The position numbers and the translations under genes are program-made. The notes below the pieces were generated by a model. That model was not told where the DNA came from. It searched no databases and saw only the letters and a list, made by a program, of their open reading frames with translations. Below, one piece after another: positions 1 to 9,075 of a stretch of DNA of 42,438 bases. The stretch's first letter is position 1; each line of letters starts with the position of its first letter. The stretch lies in NCBI GenBank assembly GCA_964444885.1, contig CAYUIZ010000012.1:1-42438 (forward strand). Reading direction: 5' to 3'. Source of the stretch: CAYRGQ01 sp964444885. GTDB taxonomy: Bacteria > Bacteroidota > Bacteroidia > Sphingobacteriales > Sphingobacteriaceae.

Positions 1-6
1 CAAAAC

Positions 7-35
7 AAAAAACCCGACTTGTCGTCGGGCTTTTC
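7..35 (-). terminator. Rho-independent terminator downstream of tRNA-Ser
   Basis: A 6-bp GC-rich stem (CCCGAC at 13-18 pairing with GTCGGG at 24-29) has a 5-nt loop. Read on the minus strand it is followed by six T residues (positions 12-7), the normal layout of an intrinsic terminator ending the tRNA-Ser transcript. On the plus strand it is followed by CTTTTC, so it may also stop a gene entering from the left. Confidence 0.8.
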
Positions 36-43
36 ATTTGCGT

Positions 44-134
44 TGGCGGAGAGAGAGGGATTCGAACCCTCGATACGGTCATCCCGTATACAGACTTTCC
101 AGGTCTGCTCTTTCAACCACTCAGACACCTCTCC
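44..134 (-). tRNA. tRNA-Ser (anticodon GGA)
   Basis: Read on the minus strand the gene starts GGAGAGGTGTCTGAGTGG and ends in an encoded CCA at 46-44. The acceptor stem GGAGAGG pairs with the 3' strand UCUCUCC, the last pair being G-U. The anticodon stem-loop holds GGA between paired arms, which reads UCC/UCU serine codons. A long variable arm (TATACGGGATGACCGTATCGA region) marks it as a class II tRNA, as expected for serine. The T arm GGTTCGAATCC is intact. A T-tailed hairpin follows directly. Confidence 0.95.
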
Positions 135-266
135 GTGTTGTGGGATGCAAACTTAGATAATCTTGCGTTGATGTGCAAGCCCCATCATCAATTATCTATT
201 GCCTCATATAGCTTCCCTCGAAAACCAAAGCAATTCCCTATTTTTGACAATCAAACTCCGCGTATT

Positions 267-689
267 ATGCAGATACACCAAGCCGAGCTGACGCTCCGCC
301 AACACGCGCGTGGCTTCCATCTGATTACCGAAAAAATCGAACAAGCCCTGGCTCCCATCCGAAATTGGCGCGCTGGCCTATGCCAGGTGTTCATTCAGCA
401 CACTTCCGCATCGCTGACCATCAACGAAAATGCTGACCCGACGGTGCGCATGGATTTCGAAACATTCGTTAACAAGGCTGTGCCCGAACGGGATCCGGCC
501 TACATACACGATTACGAGGGCGACGACGATATGCCCGCACACATCAAAGCTTCCCTAATGGGCTCTTCCGTGCTGATACCCATTCGCAATGGGAAATTGG
601 CGCTGGGAATTTGGCAGGGCATTTATCTCTGCGAACACCGGAACCGCGGGGGCAACCGTCGCCTGTTGATTACCGCTTGGGGCGAATAG
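267..689 (+). CDS. YjbQ/UPF0047 family protein
   Basis: This is a 140-aa protein of the YjbQ/UPF0047 family, small beta-rich trimeric proteins. E. coli YjbQ has weak thiamine-phosphate synthase activity, so databases call the family secondary thiamine-phosphate synthase; the true role is uncertain. Family signatures are visible: QHTSASLTINENADP near residue 50, the HDYEGDDDMPAHIKASLMG region with conserved histidines, and LALGIWQGIYLCEHR near the C-terminus. The frame is open upstream to 135 next to the tRNA, but those 44 residues match nothing in the family and overlap the expected promoter area, so I chose the ATG at 267. The length equals the family norm. No operon partner is evident; the next gene starts 62 bp downstream. 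Confidence 0.88.
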   Translation: MQIHQAELTLRQHARGFHLITEKIEQALAPIRNWRAGLCQVFIQHTSASLTINENADPTVRMDFETFVNKAVPERDPAYIHDYEGDDDMPAHIKASLMGSSVLIPIRNGKLALGIWQGIYLCEHRNRGGNRRLLITAWGE

Positions 690-751
690 CGTTACACGTT
701 TATCAAACCACCCACTGAACCGTTTTCACTTGACAACAAAAGCTTATTTAC

Positions 752-3700
752 ATGAAACCCTCGATTCTTATTTTCTTCCTCTGCAGTTTCGTCGCATCAT
801 TATCTGCGCATGCAGCGGATATGCCCCGATTCACTTCAAACGCCACTTTGGATCCCGAAGGGCAAGTGGTTGTGTTCAGCTTCGAAGGCGATCTCTGGCG
901 CGTGCCTGCCCAGGGCGGTGCGGCTTACCGGCTAACGGCGCTGCCCGGCGAGGAGATCAATCCGCGCATCTCGCCTGACGGCAAGTGGCTGGCCTTCTCG
1001 TCCAACCAATATGGCAACCAAGATGTGTTTGTCATGCCCTTAGCCGGCGGCAATATCCGGCAACTGACGCATCATGATGCCTCGGACGAGGTGGATGGCT
1101 GGAGCTGGGACAGCCAGACCATCTATTTCACTTCAGGCCGATACAACCGCTTTGGCAGTTATGCGGTTCCTGTGGACGGCGGCACCGCCCGGCGCTTGTT
1201 TCCGCACTATTTCAATACCACGCATCACGTCGTGGAAATGCCCGACGGAACGCTCCTCTTCAACGACACTTGGGAAAGCTACACGGCAGCCGCACGAAAG
1301 CGTTATAAGGGCGCGTTTAACCCAGACATCCTAGCATACCATCCTAAAACGAAGTCGTTTAACCGATTGACAGACTACGAAGGAAAGGATTTTTGGGCCA
1401 GCGCCGACCGCAGCGGCAATATCTTTTTCGTGTCGGATGAGGCGAATGGTGAATATAATCTATACACGTTCATCGACGGCCAAAAAACGGCACTGACGAC
1501 CTTTGACACGTCCATCAAGCGTCCTTTTGTAGCGGCCAACGGACAAAAAGTGGTGTTCGAAAAGGACTACCAACTCTACTTGTATGACGTGGCATCCCAA
1601 TCCACTTCCCCCATCCCGGTCACGCTTAGCCGCCATGCCGCATTGGACAAGCAACAAGAGTTTGACGTAAAAGGCAATATTTCATATTTCGACGTGTCCC
1701 CCGATGGCAAAAAAATGGCCTTCGTATCGCGGGGCGAACTGTTCGTGAGCGACGTCGCGGGCAAGTTCATTCGCCAAATCCCCCTGTCGGGCGAGCGGGT
1801 TTCCGAAGTCAAATGGCTGGATGACAACAAAACCCTGATCTTTAACCAAACACACCAAGGATACCTCAACTGGTATACCGTGGGTGCCGATGGAAACAGC
1901 GCCGCGAAACAACTGACGCAGGATGCGCGGTCCAACCGTGACATCGCCATGAATCCCGACCGGACCAAGGCCGTTTTCCTAAGCGGACGGGACGAAGTAA
2001 AACTTATCGACCTCAAGAACTTGCAGGTTAGCACGGTTGTGCAGGACGAAATCTGGGCTTTCCAAAACTCGGCTCCCTCCTTTTCCCCGAACGGCGAATA
2101 CATCCTTTTCACGGCGTACCGCAATTTTGAACAAGATATCTTCGTGCACCACCTCGGCACCGGCAACACCCTCAACCTCACCCATACGGGGGTATCCGAA
2201 ACCTCGCCTTCCTGGTCGCCGGACGGCAAATACATCTACTTCGTCAGCAACCGCACGAAGCCGGCCTATCCGTTTGGCATGCAGGATGCCAGTGTATTCC
2301 GGATGGCACTAGACAACTACGACGAACCCTACCGGACCGACAAATTCGACGCGCTGTTTGAAGACAAGAGCCGGAACGAGTCAGGCAAAGAAAGCAAAGA
2401 AAAATCAGACTCTACCGGCACGGATGACACCAAAAAAATGACCATCAGCATCAATGCCGATGGCTTGTCCGACCGCATCACGCGGATCAGCCCTTCCTTC
2501 GGCACACAAGCCGGCACGCACGTCGTTAAGAAAGGTGACAAAACCTATGTCTTCTACCGTTCTAACCACGAAGGAGGCCGTTTTGGCCTGTACCGGACGA
2601 TTCTGGAACCATTCGAAAACAATAAAACCGAAAAAGTGGCCGATGGTAATATCGGATTGCTGGTTCATGCCGACAATACGTACTTTTTATTGTCGGGTGG
2701 CAACATCAGCAAGTACAACATCGACCAGAACAAAGTCGATGGCGTATCGATGAGCCACAAATTTGCGCGCAACCTGGAAAGCGAATTCAGCCAGATGTTT
2801 TACGAAACGTGGGCCGGCATTGAGGAGAACTTCTACGACGGTGATTTTCACGGGCTCGATTGGGCTAAAATCCGCGACCGCTACGCCACCTACCTGCCTC
2901 ATCTCAACAACCGAAACGACCTGCGCATTCTGCTCAACGATATGCTCGGGGAACTGAACTCTTCCCACCTCGGATTTAACAGCTCGGGGCCCGAAGAACG
3001 CCGGCACCTCACCTACACGACCAACGAAACCGGCATCATCTTTAGCGCGGATAACCCCTATCAAGTGGCTCGCCTCGCTAATAAAAGCAATGCTACCCGC
3101 AAGGAAGTGGACATACTGCCCGGCGATGTGCTTGTCGCCGTGGATGGTCAGATCGTGGATCCCACCCGCGACCGCGACTATTACTTCACGCGTCCGTCGC
3201 TGGCCGGCGAGCTGGTGCTGACGCTAAACCGAAACGGCAAAGAAATCAAGACAACCGTCAGGCCGCAGTCTGGTGGGAGCCTACGCGACAACCTGTATGA
3301 CGAATGGATATACGGCAACCGGAATCGTGTCGATTCGCTCAGCGATGGCCGTATCGCTTATTCGCATATGAAAAATATGGGTGGCGGCGAGCTGGAACGG
3401 TTCCTGCTCGACATGGTGGCGTACGAAAACAAGAAAGAGGCAACCATCCTCGACCTGCGTTACAACACCGGGGGCAACGTACACGATGAGGTGCTCAAGT
3501 TCCTCGCCCAACGCCCTTACCTCCAATGGAAATACCGCGGTGGGCAGCTCACCACGCAGAGTAATTTCGGCCCGGCCGCCAAGCCGATCGTATTGCTCAT
3601 CAACGAGCAGTCGCTCAGCGATGCCGAGATGACAGCAGCGGGGTTCAAGCAATTGGGGTTAGGAAAGATAATCGGCACGGAGACCTATCGCTGGATAATC

Positions 3701-3898
3701 TTCACCTCAGGCAAGCAACTGGTTGACGGCTCGTTTTTCCGAATTCCGGCATGGGGATGCTATACGCTGGAAGGGCAAAACCTGGAAATGACCGGTGTGG
3801 CGCCCGACATCCACGTTGCGAATACGTTTATGGATCGGGTCGAAAACCAGGATCCCCAGCTGGAGCGGGCAGTCAGCGAAATCCTGCAAGAATTATAA
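752..3898 (+). CDS. Tricorn-like S41 protease (PD40 propeller, PDZ, S41 peptidase), exported
   Basis: A 1048-aa protein begins with a signal peptide (residues 1-21, cleavage after SAHA), so it probably acts in the periplasm. The N-terminal two thirds are WD40-like PD40 propeller repeats (SPDGK motifs near residues 75, 310 and 490), followed by a core domain, a PDZ-like segment around 800-860 and a C-terminal S41 peptidase domain. By analogy with Tricorn protease, the catalytic set is His739 (in NSSHLGF), Ser956-Asp957 (in LSDAE) and Glu1012 (in LEMTGVAPD). Archaeal Tricorn degrades oligopeptides in the cytosol; bacterial exported homologues have no established substrate. A paralogue of similar length lies at 4780-7995 on the other strand. 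Length and domain order fit the family and the catalytic residues look intact. Confidence 0.92.
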   Translation: MKPSILIFFLCSFVASLSAHAADMPRFTSNATLDPEGQVVVFSFEGDLWRVPAQGGAAYRLTALPGEEINPRISPDGKWLAFSSNQYGNQDVFVMPLAGGNIRQLTHHDASDEVDGWSWDSQTIYFTSGRYNRFGSYAVPVDGGTARRLFPHYFNTTHHVVEMPDGTLLFNDTWESYTAAARKRYKGAFNPDILAYHPKTKSFNRLTDYEGKDFWASADRSGNIFFVSDEANGEYNLYTFIDGQKTALTTFDTSIKRPFVAANGQKVVFEKDYQLYLYDVASQSTSPIPVTLSRHAALDKQQEFDVKGNISYFDVSPDGKKMAFVSRGELFVSDVAGKFIRQIPLSGERVSEVKWLDDNKTLIFNQTHQGYLNWYTVGADGNSAAKQLTQDARSNRDIAMNPDRTKAVFLSGRDEVKLIDLKNLQVSTVVQDEIWAFQNSAPSFSPNGEYILFTAYRNFEQDIFVHHLGTGNTLNLTHTGVSETSPSWSPDGKYIYFVSNRTKPAYPFGMQDASVFRMALDNYDEPYRTDKFDALFEDKSRNESGKESKEKSDSTGTDDTKKMTISINADGLSDRITRISPSFGTQAGTHVVKKGDKTYVFYRSNHEGGRFGLYRTILEPFENNKTEKVADGNIGLLVHADNTYFLLSGGNISKYNIDQNKVDGVSMSHKFARNLESEFSQMFYETWAGIEENFYDGDFHGLDWAKIRDRYATYLPHLNNRNDLRILLNDMLGELNSSHLGFNSSGPEERRHLTYTTNETGIIFSADNPYQVARLANKSNATRKEVDILPGDVLVAVDGQIVDPTRDRDYYFTRPSLAGELVLTLNRNGKEIKTTVRPQSGGSLRDNLYDEWIYGNRNRVDSLSDGRIAYSHMKNMGGGELERFLLDMVAYENKKEATILDLRYNTGGNVHDEVLKFLAQRPYLQWKYRGGQLTTQSNFGPAAKPIVLLINEQSLSDAEMTAAGFKQLGLGKIIGTETYRWIIFTSGKQLVDGSFFRIPAWGCYTLEGQNLEMTGVAPDIHVANTFMDRVENQDPQLERAVSEILQEL

Positions 3899-3902
3899 CA
3901 TA

Positions 3903-3947
3903 AAATGCGGCGCAACCCTTCCCCGGTCGGAGGGGTTGCCCGCATTT
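3903..3947. terminator. Bidirectional terminator between convergent genes
   Basis: A long interrupted inverted repeat lies between the stops of the Tricorn-like gene (plus) and the mscS-like gene (minus). AAATGCGG at 3903-3910 pairs with CCGCATTT at 3940-3947, and inside it GCAACCC (3912-3918) pairs with GGGTTGC (3933-3939). The AAA/TTT flanks give U-rich tails on both strands, so it can serve both transcripts. Confidence 0.85.
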
Positions 3948-3965
3948 GTTTCTTCCACAATATCC

Positions 3966-4760
3966 TCAGGAGACACTCAGTACTTTGACGCCGGCCTTTT
4001 CCAACGCCGCTTTCACCGCCTCCAGATTGCCATCGTAAGCTTCTTGATAGGTTTCCTTCGGCGTCCAGGTCCGGACGGCTAGCTTCGCGGTGGTGTCAGT
4101 CGTTTCGGCCAGGCGTACTTCGGGCCGGGGTGTGTTCAGCAGCCGGTAATCCGCCTTCAGGACATCGCCAATCACTTGTCGGACCTGACCGAGGTCGGCC
4201 TCGGCAGACACCTGAATCTGATACGTGATGCGCCGCCGCGTGATGCTGGAATAATTCGTGATGACGGTATTGGCCAAGGGACCGTTAGGCGCAAATACCG
4301 CGATACCGTCCTCGGTACGCATCGTCGTGTACAGGATATCGATCTTTTCGACCATGCCCGCCGCGCCCGTCGCCGTCTCGACATAATCGCCAATCCGGAA
4401 CGGTTTGAAAAGCAGTATCAGCACACCGCCGGCAAAGTTGGAAAGGCTGCCTTGCAAAGCCAGTCCGATGGACAGGCTAGCCGCGCCCATCACCGCGATA
4501 AACGACGTGGTCTTGATACCGATGGTGGAGGCGACCGTGAGAAGCAAGAGGATGTACAAGGATATCTTGATGACACTCAGGAGGAAGTCGCGGAGCGACA
4601 AGTCCACGTTGCGCCGTTCGAAGCGGCGGCGAACCAGCTTCAGCGTCAGACGGATCAGCCAGGTACCCAGCACCAACACGACGATGCCCAGCACAATGCT
4701 CGGTATTCGTAGCAGTATGGCGTCGGCGAGATGTTCTAATGCGCGTTCAATCTTATCCAT
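3966..4760 (-). CDS. Small-conductance mechanosensitive channel, MscS family
   Basis: A 264-aa inner-membrane protein with the compact MscS layout: three N-terminal transmembrane helices (about residues 17-38, 60-82 and 88-118), then a cytoplasmic beta/alpha vestibule. The pore-lining third helix carries the Gly/Ala-rich pattern GAASLSIGLALQGSLSNFAGG and is followed by FKPFRIGDYVE, the family hallmark. MscS channels open under membrane tension and release osmolytes on hypo-osmotic shock. It lies 19 bp downstream of the Tricorn-like gene at 4780-7995 on the same strand, so the two are probably co-transcribed. A strong hairpin follows its stop codon. Confidence 0.93.
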   Translation of the reverse strand: MDKIERALEHLADAILLRIPSIVLGIVVLVLGTWLIRLTLKLVRRRFERRNVDLSLRDFLLSVIKISLYILLLLTVASTIGIKTTSFIAVMGAASLSIGLALQGSLSNFAGGVLILLFKPFRIGDYVETATGAAGMVEKIDILYTTMRTEDGIAVFAPNGPLANTVITNYSSITRRRITYQIQVSAEADLGQVRQVIGDVLKADYRLLNTPRPEVRLAETTDTTAKLAVRTWTPKETYQEAYDGNLEAVKAALEKAGVKVLSVS

Positions 4761-4779
4761 AGCGTCGTATAATGCGGAA

Positions 4780-7700
4780 TTATTGCACGTCTTTCAGCAA
4801 TTCATCGATAGCTTTCTCCAGTTGCTGGTCGCGGCCGCCAGCGATTACCTCCGGCTGATTCTTCACGGGGAACATGGGCACCGTTTCGTTGTTTTCCAGC
4901 CACTCCCCAGCCTTATTTTTGACGCTGACCGGCACAGCGCCCCATCGCACGCCGTTAGGCAATAGTTCCCATCCAGCAAAACTGCAGGTGCCCGGCACAG
5001 GCATGCCTACCGTCTTTCCGATATTTAGATCCGTGTATCCGCATGCAAAGCAATGGCCGTCACTGTAGTTCGCTTCGTTAAACATCGCCAGCGTGGGCTT
5101 GGTCCAACGAAACGTCGGCTCATAGCCGACGGAACGTTCCTCGGTGGCATAATCCAAAAATTTCTCTCCGGTGAAGAACATCGCCAAATCAGCGACCAAA
5201 TCGCCACCGCCGTTGAAACGGGTATCCACGATAACACCCTTGCGGTCTGCATATTTCCCCATCATCTCCTCATAGGTATTGCGGTACTGCCCGTCGTTCA
5301 TCCCTGAAATATGGACATATCCCAGCTGTCCGTTGCTGAGGCTGTCTACCTCGGCTTGGTTTTGCCGTATCCAGCGCTTGTAGAGCAACCGGCCTTCTTC
5401 GGCCAGGGAAATTGGTTTGACGGTATAGAACTCGCTTTTTCCGGTGGTCGGGTCGCCGATTTCCAACAGGGTGAATTTATCGGCTTTGCGGTTAAGGTAA
5501 GCCGCCACGTCCCGTGCTGTGCCAATCGTGTCCCCATCAATGCTGTGGATCACCATGCCCGCTTTTACACGGACGTTTGAGCGGTCCAACGGCCCCTCTT
5601 TGATAACTTCCGCAATGCGGATGCCGGGACCCGTGTAGCCATAGTCCATGAAAATACCGAGCGAGGCCGTCGCGTCAGCGTTGGGCACGCTGGAGCTGTA
5701 TCGCGCGCCAGCGTGCGATACGTTCAGCTCACCGAGCAGCTCGGAAAGCATTTCGGCAAATTCGTAGTTATTGCCGATGTGGGGCACGTATTTGGCATAC
5801 AGCTCCCGAAGGCCCGCCCAATCGGCACCGTGCATATCCGACGTGTAAAACATCTTCTGGGTACGGAGCCAGACGTGGTCAAAAGCATGCTGGTACGCGG
5901 CTTCGGTGTCGACAAACACCTCGCCCTGTATGCTAATGGGATCGCGCTTATTGTTATCGGGATTAATCTTCGTGATGCGCCCGCCACTGAGCAAGTACAG
6001 GTTCTTCATATCCTTGTCCCACGCGAGCCGGCCTCCGGACGCGTCCAGCGCGATTTCCATTTTTGTCTCTTTGGTCCGGAGATTGGTACTCCACAGGTTC
6101 GTCCCCTTCTCAAAACGTGCGAGGTAAAACAATTTTTCGCCGTCTTTGGAAAGGGCTGCGTCGCTCAGGCTGGACGAATGGATCGTGAGGCGGGCACGCC
6201 GATCATGCACGCCATCCCAGTCAATCGTTACGGGTGCTGGCGTTTTTGATTTAGTCGTGTCCGCGCTTTTCGCCGTGTCCCGTTTATTCGCCTTGTCCAA
6301 TTCCTTCAGCAGAGCAAAATCATCCTTGTCCAAATTGTAGCGTTCCCACCCTTCGCGGGTGAGAAACAGGGTATAGACATCAAGCTGTGAACCGCCGCTA
6401 TTAGCATGCGATTTCATACCGTCTCGGTTGCTAAACCACAATACCTGCTTGCCGCCGTTGACCCATTTCGGCGTACGATCGCTGTAGCCGCTGCGGGTCA
6501 AATTGGTCATCGGGCGCTTGCCCGTGACGTCAAGCAAAGCGACTTCGGCATTCGCCATCGTAGGGCGATACGTCGCCAGCAACCATTGGCTATCCGGGCT
6601 CCATTCGAAATACTGATCCCCGTCTTGCATGTGGAAAAGCTGGTCCGGCGTCAGTAGCGTGACGGTATCCTTGCTGTCCAGGTCGAGCACCTTCAGCGTC
6701 CGCCGGTTTTCGATAAACGCCAGCTTCTTGCCATCGGGCGACAGGCTAGGCTGGTAATTGTCGTGTGGGTTGCTCAGCAAGGGTGTTTCATCGATCACCG
6801 TTGCCGCATAGAAAAAGGGCTCACTGTCGCGCCGCTTCTTTGCTTGGAAAATCTGCCAACGTCCGTCGCGTTCACTGGCATAAACAATGGACTTCCCGTC
6901 TGGTGCAAATTCGACAAACCGTTCTTGCTCAGGCGTGTTCGTAATCCGCTTGGTCAGTTTGCCTTCAACCGAGGTCACGAAGACCTCGCCTTGGGCGATA
7001 AAAGCGATTTCCTTGCCATCCGGCGAAATCGACATCTCCCGTACATCATTGCCAATGGGTGCATATCGCTGCGTATTGGCCACCTCTTGGGTACGGATCG
7101 TCACGGTTAGCTTCTGTGGTTCGCTTCCTTCGCGCAGGGTGTACAGCTCCCCATCGTATGAAAAGCTCATCAGCCCATTAGTTGCCCGGCTTAGAAACCG
7201 TACGGGATGGGTATCCAGGTGCGTCAGTTGCGTACGGGTGCTGGGTGCGGTCACGTTCATCTTATGGACATTGAACGTCCCGCTCTCCTCGCTGAGGTAA
7301 TAAATGCTTTGGTCATCCTCACCAAAAACGGGATTCCGGTTTTCGCCATAGAAGTGTGTCAACTGGGTATGTTCGCCGCTGCCTTTGTCATAAACCCAGA
7401 TATCGCGGGCAATCGAAGACTGATGATACTTGCGCCATTCGTTTTCGCCACCCTTTTTGTCGTGGTAAATGATGCGTTGCCCGTCGCGGCTTTCCTGCGC
7501 ATATTCCGCCGGCACGGTCAGGACGATGTCTACGCGGCCACCCGCAACGGGCACCTGGTACAGTTCGGGCTGTGAACCCGTCGGATACTGCCGGTGGCTG
7601 GCCACATCTTGCCGGGTAGCGCCGAAAATAACGGAAGATCCGGACGCGTCAAATGAATACGGAAATTCGTCATTGGAATGGAAGGTCAGCCGCCGGGCCC

Positions 7701-7995
7701 CGCCCCCTGCCGCCGGCATCACGAACACGTCAAAATTGCCAAAACGATCGGAGGCAAACGCAATGCTGTTTCCGTCCTTGCTCCATACGGGCATGAAGTC
7801 ATGTGCCTCATGAAACGTAAGCTGCTGGGCGTGGCCGCCTTGGGAAGATACGCGGTATAGGTCGCCTTTGTAGGTAAATACGATCGTGGACCCATCCGGC
7901 GAAATGGACGGATAACGCGCCCACTGCGGTGTCACTTCCGCCCACGATAACTGTGCGGCGACCATCAGACAAAACGTGCTTACAAATATTCTCAT
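4780..7995 (-). CDS. Tricorn-like S41 protease, second copy, exported
   Basis: A 1071-aa exported Tricorn-family protein from the ATG at 7995, which begins a clean signal peptide (MRIFVSTFCLMVAAQLSWA). Upstream in-frame ATGs at 8022 and 8034 would only lengthen the N-terminus. PD40 propeller repeats with SPDGK/SPDGS motifs fill residues 1-500, followed by a Lys/Asp-rich linker, a core domain, a PDZ domain near 820-880 and an S41 peptidase domain. Proposed catalytic residues are His761 (in NVSHAG), Ser978-Asp979 (in NYSDGHCF) and Glu1034 (in WLENN). The C-terminal half resembles the bacterial Tricorn subfamily with MPVPGT after the serine; the first copy lacks this motif, so the two are diverged paralogues. 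It heads a probable two-gene unit with mscS. Confidence 0.9.
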   Translation of the reverse strand: MRIFVSTFCLMVAAQLSWAEVTPQWARYPSISPDGSTIVFTYKGDLYRVSSQGGHAQQLTFHEAHDFMPVWSKDGNSIAFASDRFGNFDVFVMPAAGGGARRLTFHSNDEFPYSFDASGSSVIFGATRQDVASHRQYPTGSQPELYQVPVAGGRVDIVLTVPAEYAQESRDGQRIIYHDKKGGENEWRKYHQSSIARDIWVYDKGSGEHTQLTHFYGENRNPVFGEDDQSIYYLSEESGTFNVHKMNVTAPSTRTQLTHLDTHPVRFLSRATNGLMSFSYDGELYTLREGSEPQKLTVTIRTQEVANTQRYAPIGNDVREMSISPDGKEIAFIAQGEVFVTSVEGKLTKRITNTPEQERFVEFAPDGKSIVYASERDGRWQIFQAKKRRDSEPFFYAATVIDETPLLSNPHDNYQPSLSPDGKKLAFIENRRTLKVLDLDSKDTVTLLTPDQLFHMQDGDQYFEWSPDSQWLLATYRPTMANAEVALLDVTGKRPMTNLTRSGYSDRTPKWVNGGKQVLWFSNRDGMKSHANSGGSQLDVYTLFLTREGWERYNLDKDDFALLKELDKANKRDTAKSADTTKSKTPAPVTIDWDGVHDRRARLTIHSSSLSDAALSKDGEKLFYLARFEKGTNLWSTNLRTKETKMEIALDASGGRLAWDKDMKNLYLLSGGRITKINPDNNKRDPISIQGEVFVDTEAAYQHAFDHVWLRTQKMFYTSDMHGADWAGLRELYAKYVPHIGNNYEFAEMLSELLGELNVSHAGARYSSSVPNADATASLGIFMDYGYTGPGIRIAEVIKEGPLDRSNVRVKAGMVIHSIDGDTIGTARDVAAYLNRKADKFTLLEIGDPTTGKSEFYTVKPISLAEEGRLLYKRWIRQNQAEVDSLSNGQLGYVHISGMNDGQYRNTYEEMMGKYADRKGVIVDTRFNGGGDLVADLAMFFTGEKFLDYATEERSVGYEPTFRWTKPTLAMFNEANYSDGHCFACGYTDLNIGKTVGMPVPGTCSFAGWELLPNGVRWGAVPVSVKNKAGEWLENNETVPMFPVKNQPEVIAGGRDQQLEKAIDELLKDVQ

Positions 7996-8245
7996 GCTGA
8001 AAACCGGAAAAATAAATCTCATATATGGGTGCAATATACGGGTTTTTTTCAGGCTGGAAGCGCATCACACCGACGTGAAATATTTTTTACAAACTCGGAT
8101 AAAGCCGGTGTATGAAAGCCCGCGGTCCGTAGGGCCCGTTCTCCTGGATAAGGGAACAAAGGACATTTTTTTCGGCCAAAAACAAACAAATCTGGAGATT
8201 AGCTGTATATTAGTTGGCTAAAACTACGAACCAACACACTTTATC

Positions 8246-9004
8246 ATGCCAAAAACGAACAGGAGAAATTTTTTGAGGAATACCATAGGCTTGTCTGCCG
8301 CTGCGGTCGCAAGCAGCGCCCTAGGGGTTAATCCGCTTAATGCCTTTGTAAGCTGCAGCGGTCCGACGGGCACATCCAGCCAATCGGGCAGTTCGGGCGA
8401 CATCCTGCAGTTGACCCAGGCGGATTTACCGTATGCGTTTGACGCGCTGGAACCACATATCGATGCCCGGACAATGGAAATCCATTATTCCCGCCATCAC
8501 AAAGCCTATGTAGACAACGCCAACGGAATCTTGGAAAGCGAAAGCATTTCTTATGATTCGCCCGAAGCATTGCTCGCCAACATCTCCCAATATGCCGACG
8601 GCCTACGCAACAATGCAGGCGGCGCATGGAACCATAGTTTCTTTTGGGAATCCTTGCGGCCCGGCACCGAGGGCAACGCGCCAACGGGTGCGTTGGCCGA
8701 TGCCATTAACGGCGCATTCGGGTCGTTTGACGAATTCAAAGCGCAGTTTAAAGCCGCGGGTCTCGGCCAGTTCGGCTCGGGCTGGGCATGGCTGGTCAAA
8801 GATGGCAACGCGCTGAGCATTGGTGGTACGCCCAACCAGGACAACCCCTTGATGGATATCGCTGAGCTGAAAGGAACGCCGCTTTTGGGTATTGACGTGT
8901 GGGAGCATGCCTACTACCTCAAGTACCAAAACCAGCGCGGCAACTACATCGATAGCTTCTGGAATATCGTCAATTGGGATTTTGTCGCCGAGCAGTTTGC
9001 GTAA
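8246..9004 (+). CDS. sodA: Superoxide dismutase, Mn-type, Tat-exported, probably a lipoprotein
   Basis: A 252-aa superoxide dismutase, which converts superoxide to oxygen and hydrogen peroxide. Metal ligands are His80 (EIHYSRHH), His130 (WNHSFFW), Asp217 and His221 (DVWEHAYY). The NNAGG preceding His130 and the NQD near residue 197 are typical of Mn rather than Fe enzymes; metal use still needs testing. Unlike the usual cytosolic protein of about 200 aa, this one has about 55 extra N-terminal residues: a twin-arginine signal (RRNFLR, residues 6-11), a hydrophobic stretch, then FVSC with Cys37 as a possible lipobox, and a Ser/Gly-rich linker. It should therefore fold in the cytoplasm, be exported by Tat and be tethered to the envelope. 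A strong terminator follows. Confidence 0.95.
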   Translation: MPKTNRRNFLRNTIGLSAAAVASSALGVNPLNAFVSCSGPTGTSSQSGSSGDILQLTQADLPYAFDALEPHIDARTMEIHYSRHHKAYVDNANGILESESISYDSPEALLANISQYADGLRNNAGGAWNHSFFWESLRPGTEGNAPTGALADAINGAFGSFDEFKAQFKAAGLGQFGSGWAWLVKDGNALSIGGTPNQDNPLMDIAELKGTPLLGIDVWEHAYYLKYQNQRGNYIDSFWNIVNWDFVAEQFA

Positions 9005-9033
9005 GCAAATGGTGGCTTTTCGAGGATAATTAT

Positions 9034-9063
9034 AGCCCTGGTGTTGCACGCCGGGGCTTTTTT
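9034..9063 (+). terminator. Rho-independent terminator of the SOD gene
   Basis: An 8-bp stem (AGCCCTGG at 9034-9041 with CCGGGGCT at 9051-9058, one G-T pair) with a 9-nt loop is followed by a run of six T residues on the plus strand. It lies 30 bp after the SOD stop and has no T-run in the other direction. Confidence 0.88.
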
Positions 9064-9075
9064 GTTGCGAATCGC

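Noticed and set aside
135..266. 44-residue upstream extension of the YjbQ-family protein
   Set aside because: It starts at the tRNA edge, shows no family similarity, and would make the protein longer than the family norm.
1576..2235. 219-aa minus-strand open frame inside the first Tricorn-like gene
   Set aside because: It is fully antisense to a well-supported gene and is Ser/Arg-rich as expected of a shadow frame; no domain was recognised.
8035..8245. Regulated SOD promoter in the 211-bp gap upstream
   Set aside because: GTTGG/CCAAC and TAGTT/AACTA repeats were noticed at about 8211-8235, but no TAnnTTTG box was found, and the repeats are short enough to be chance.
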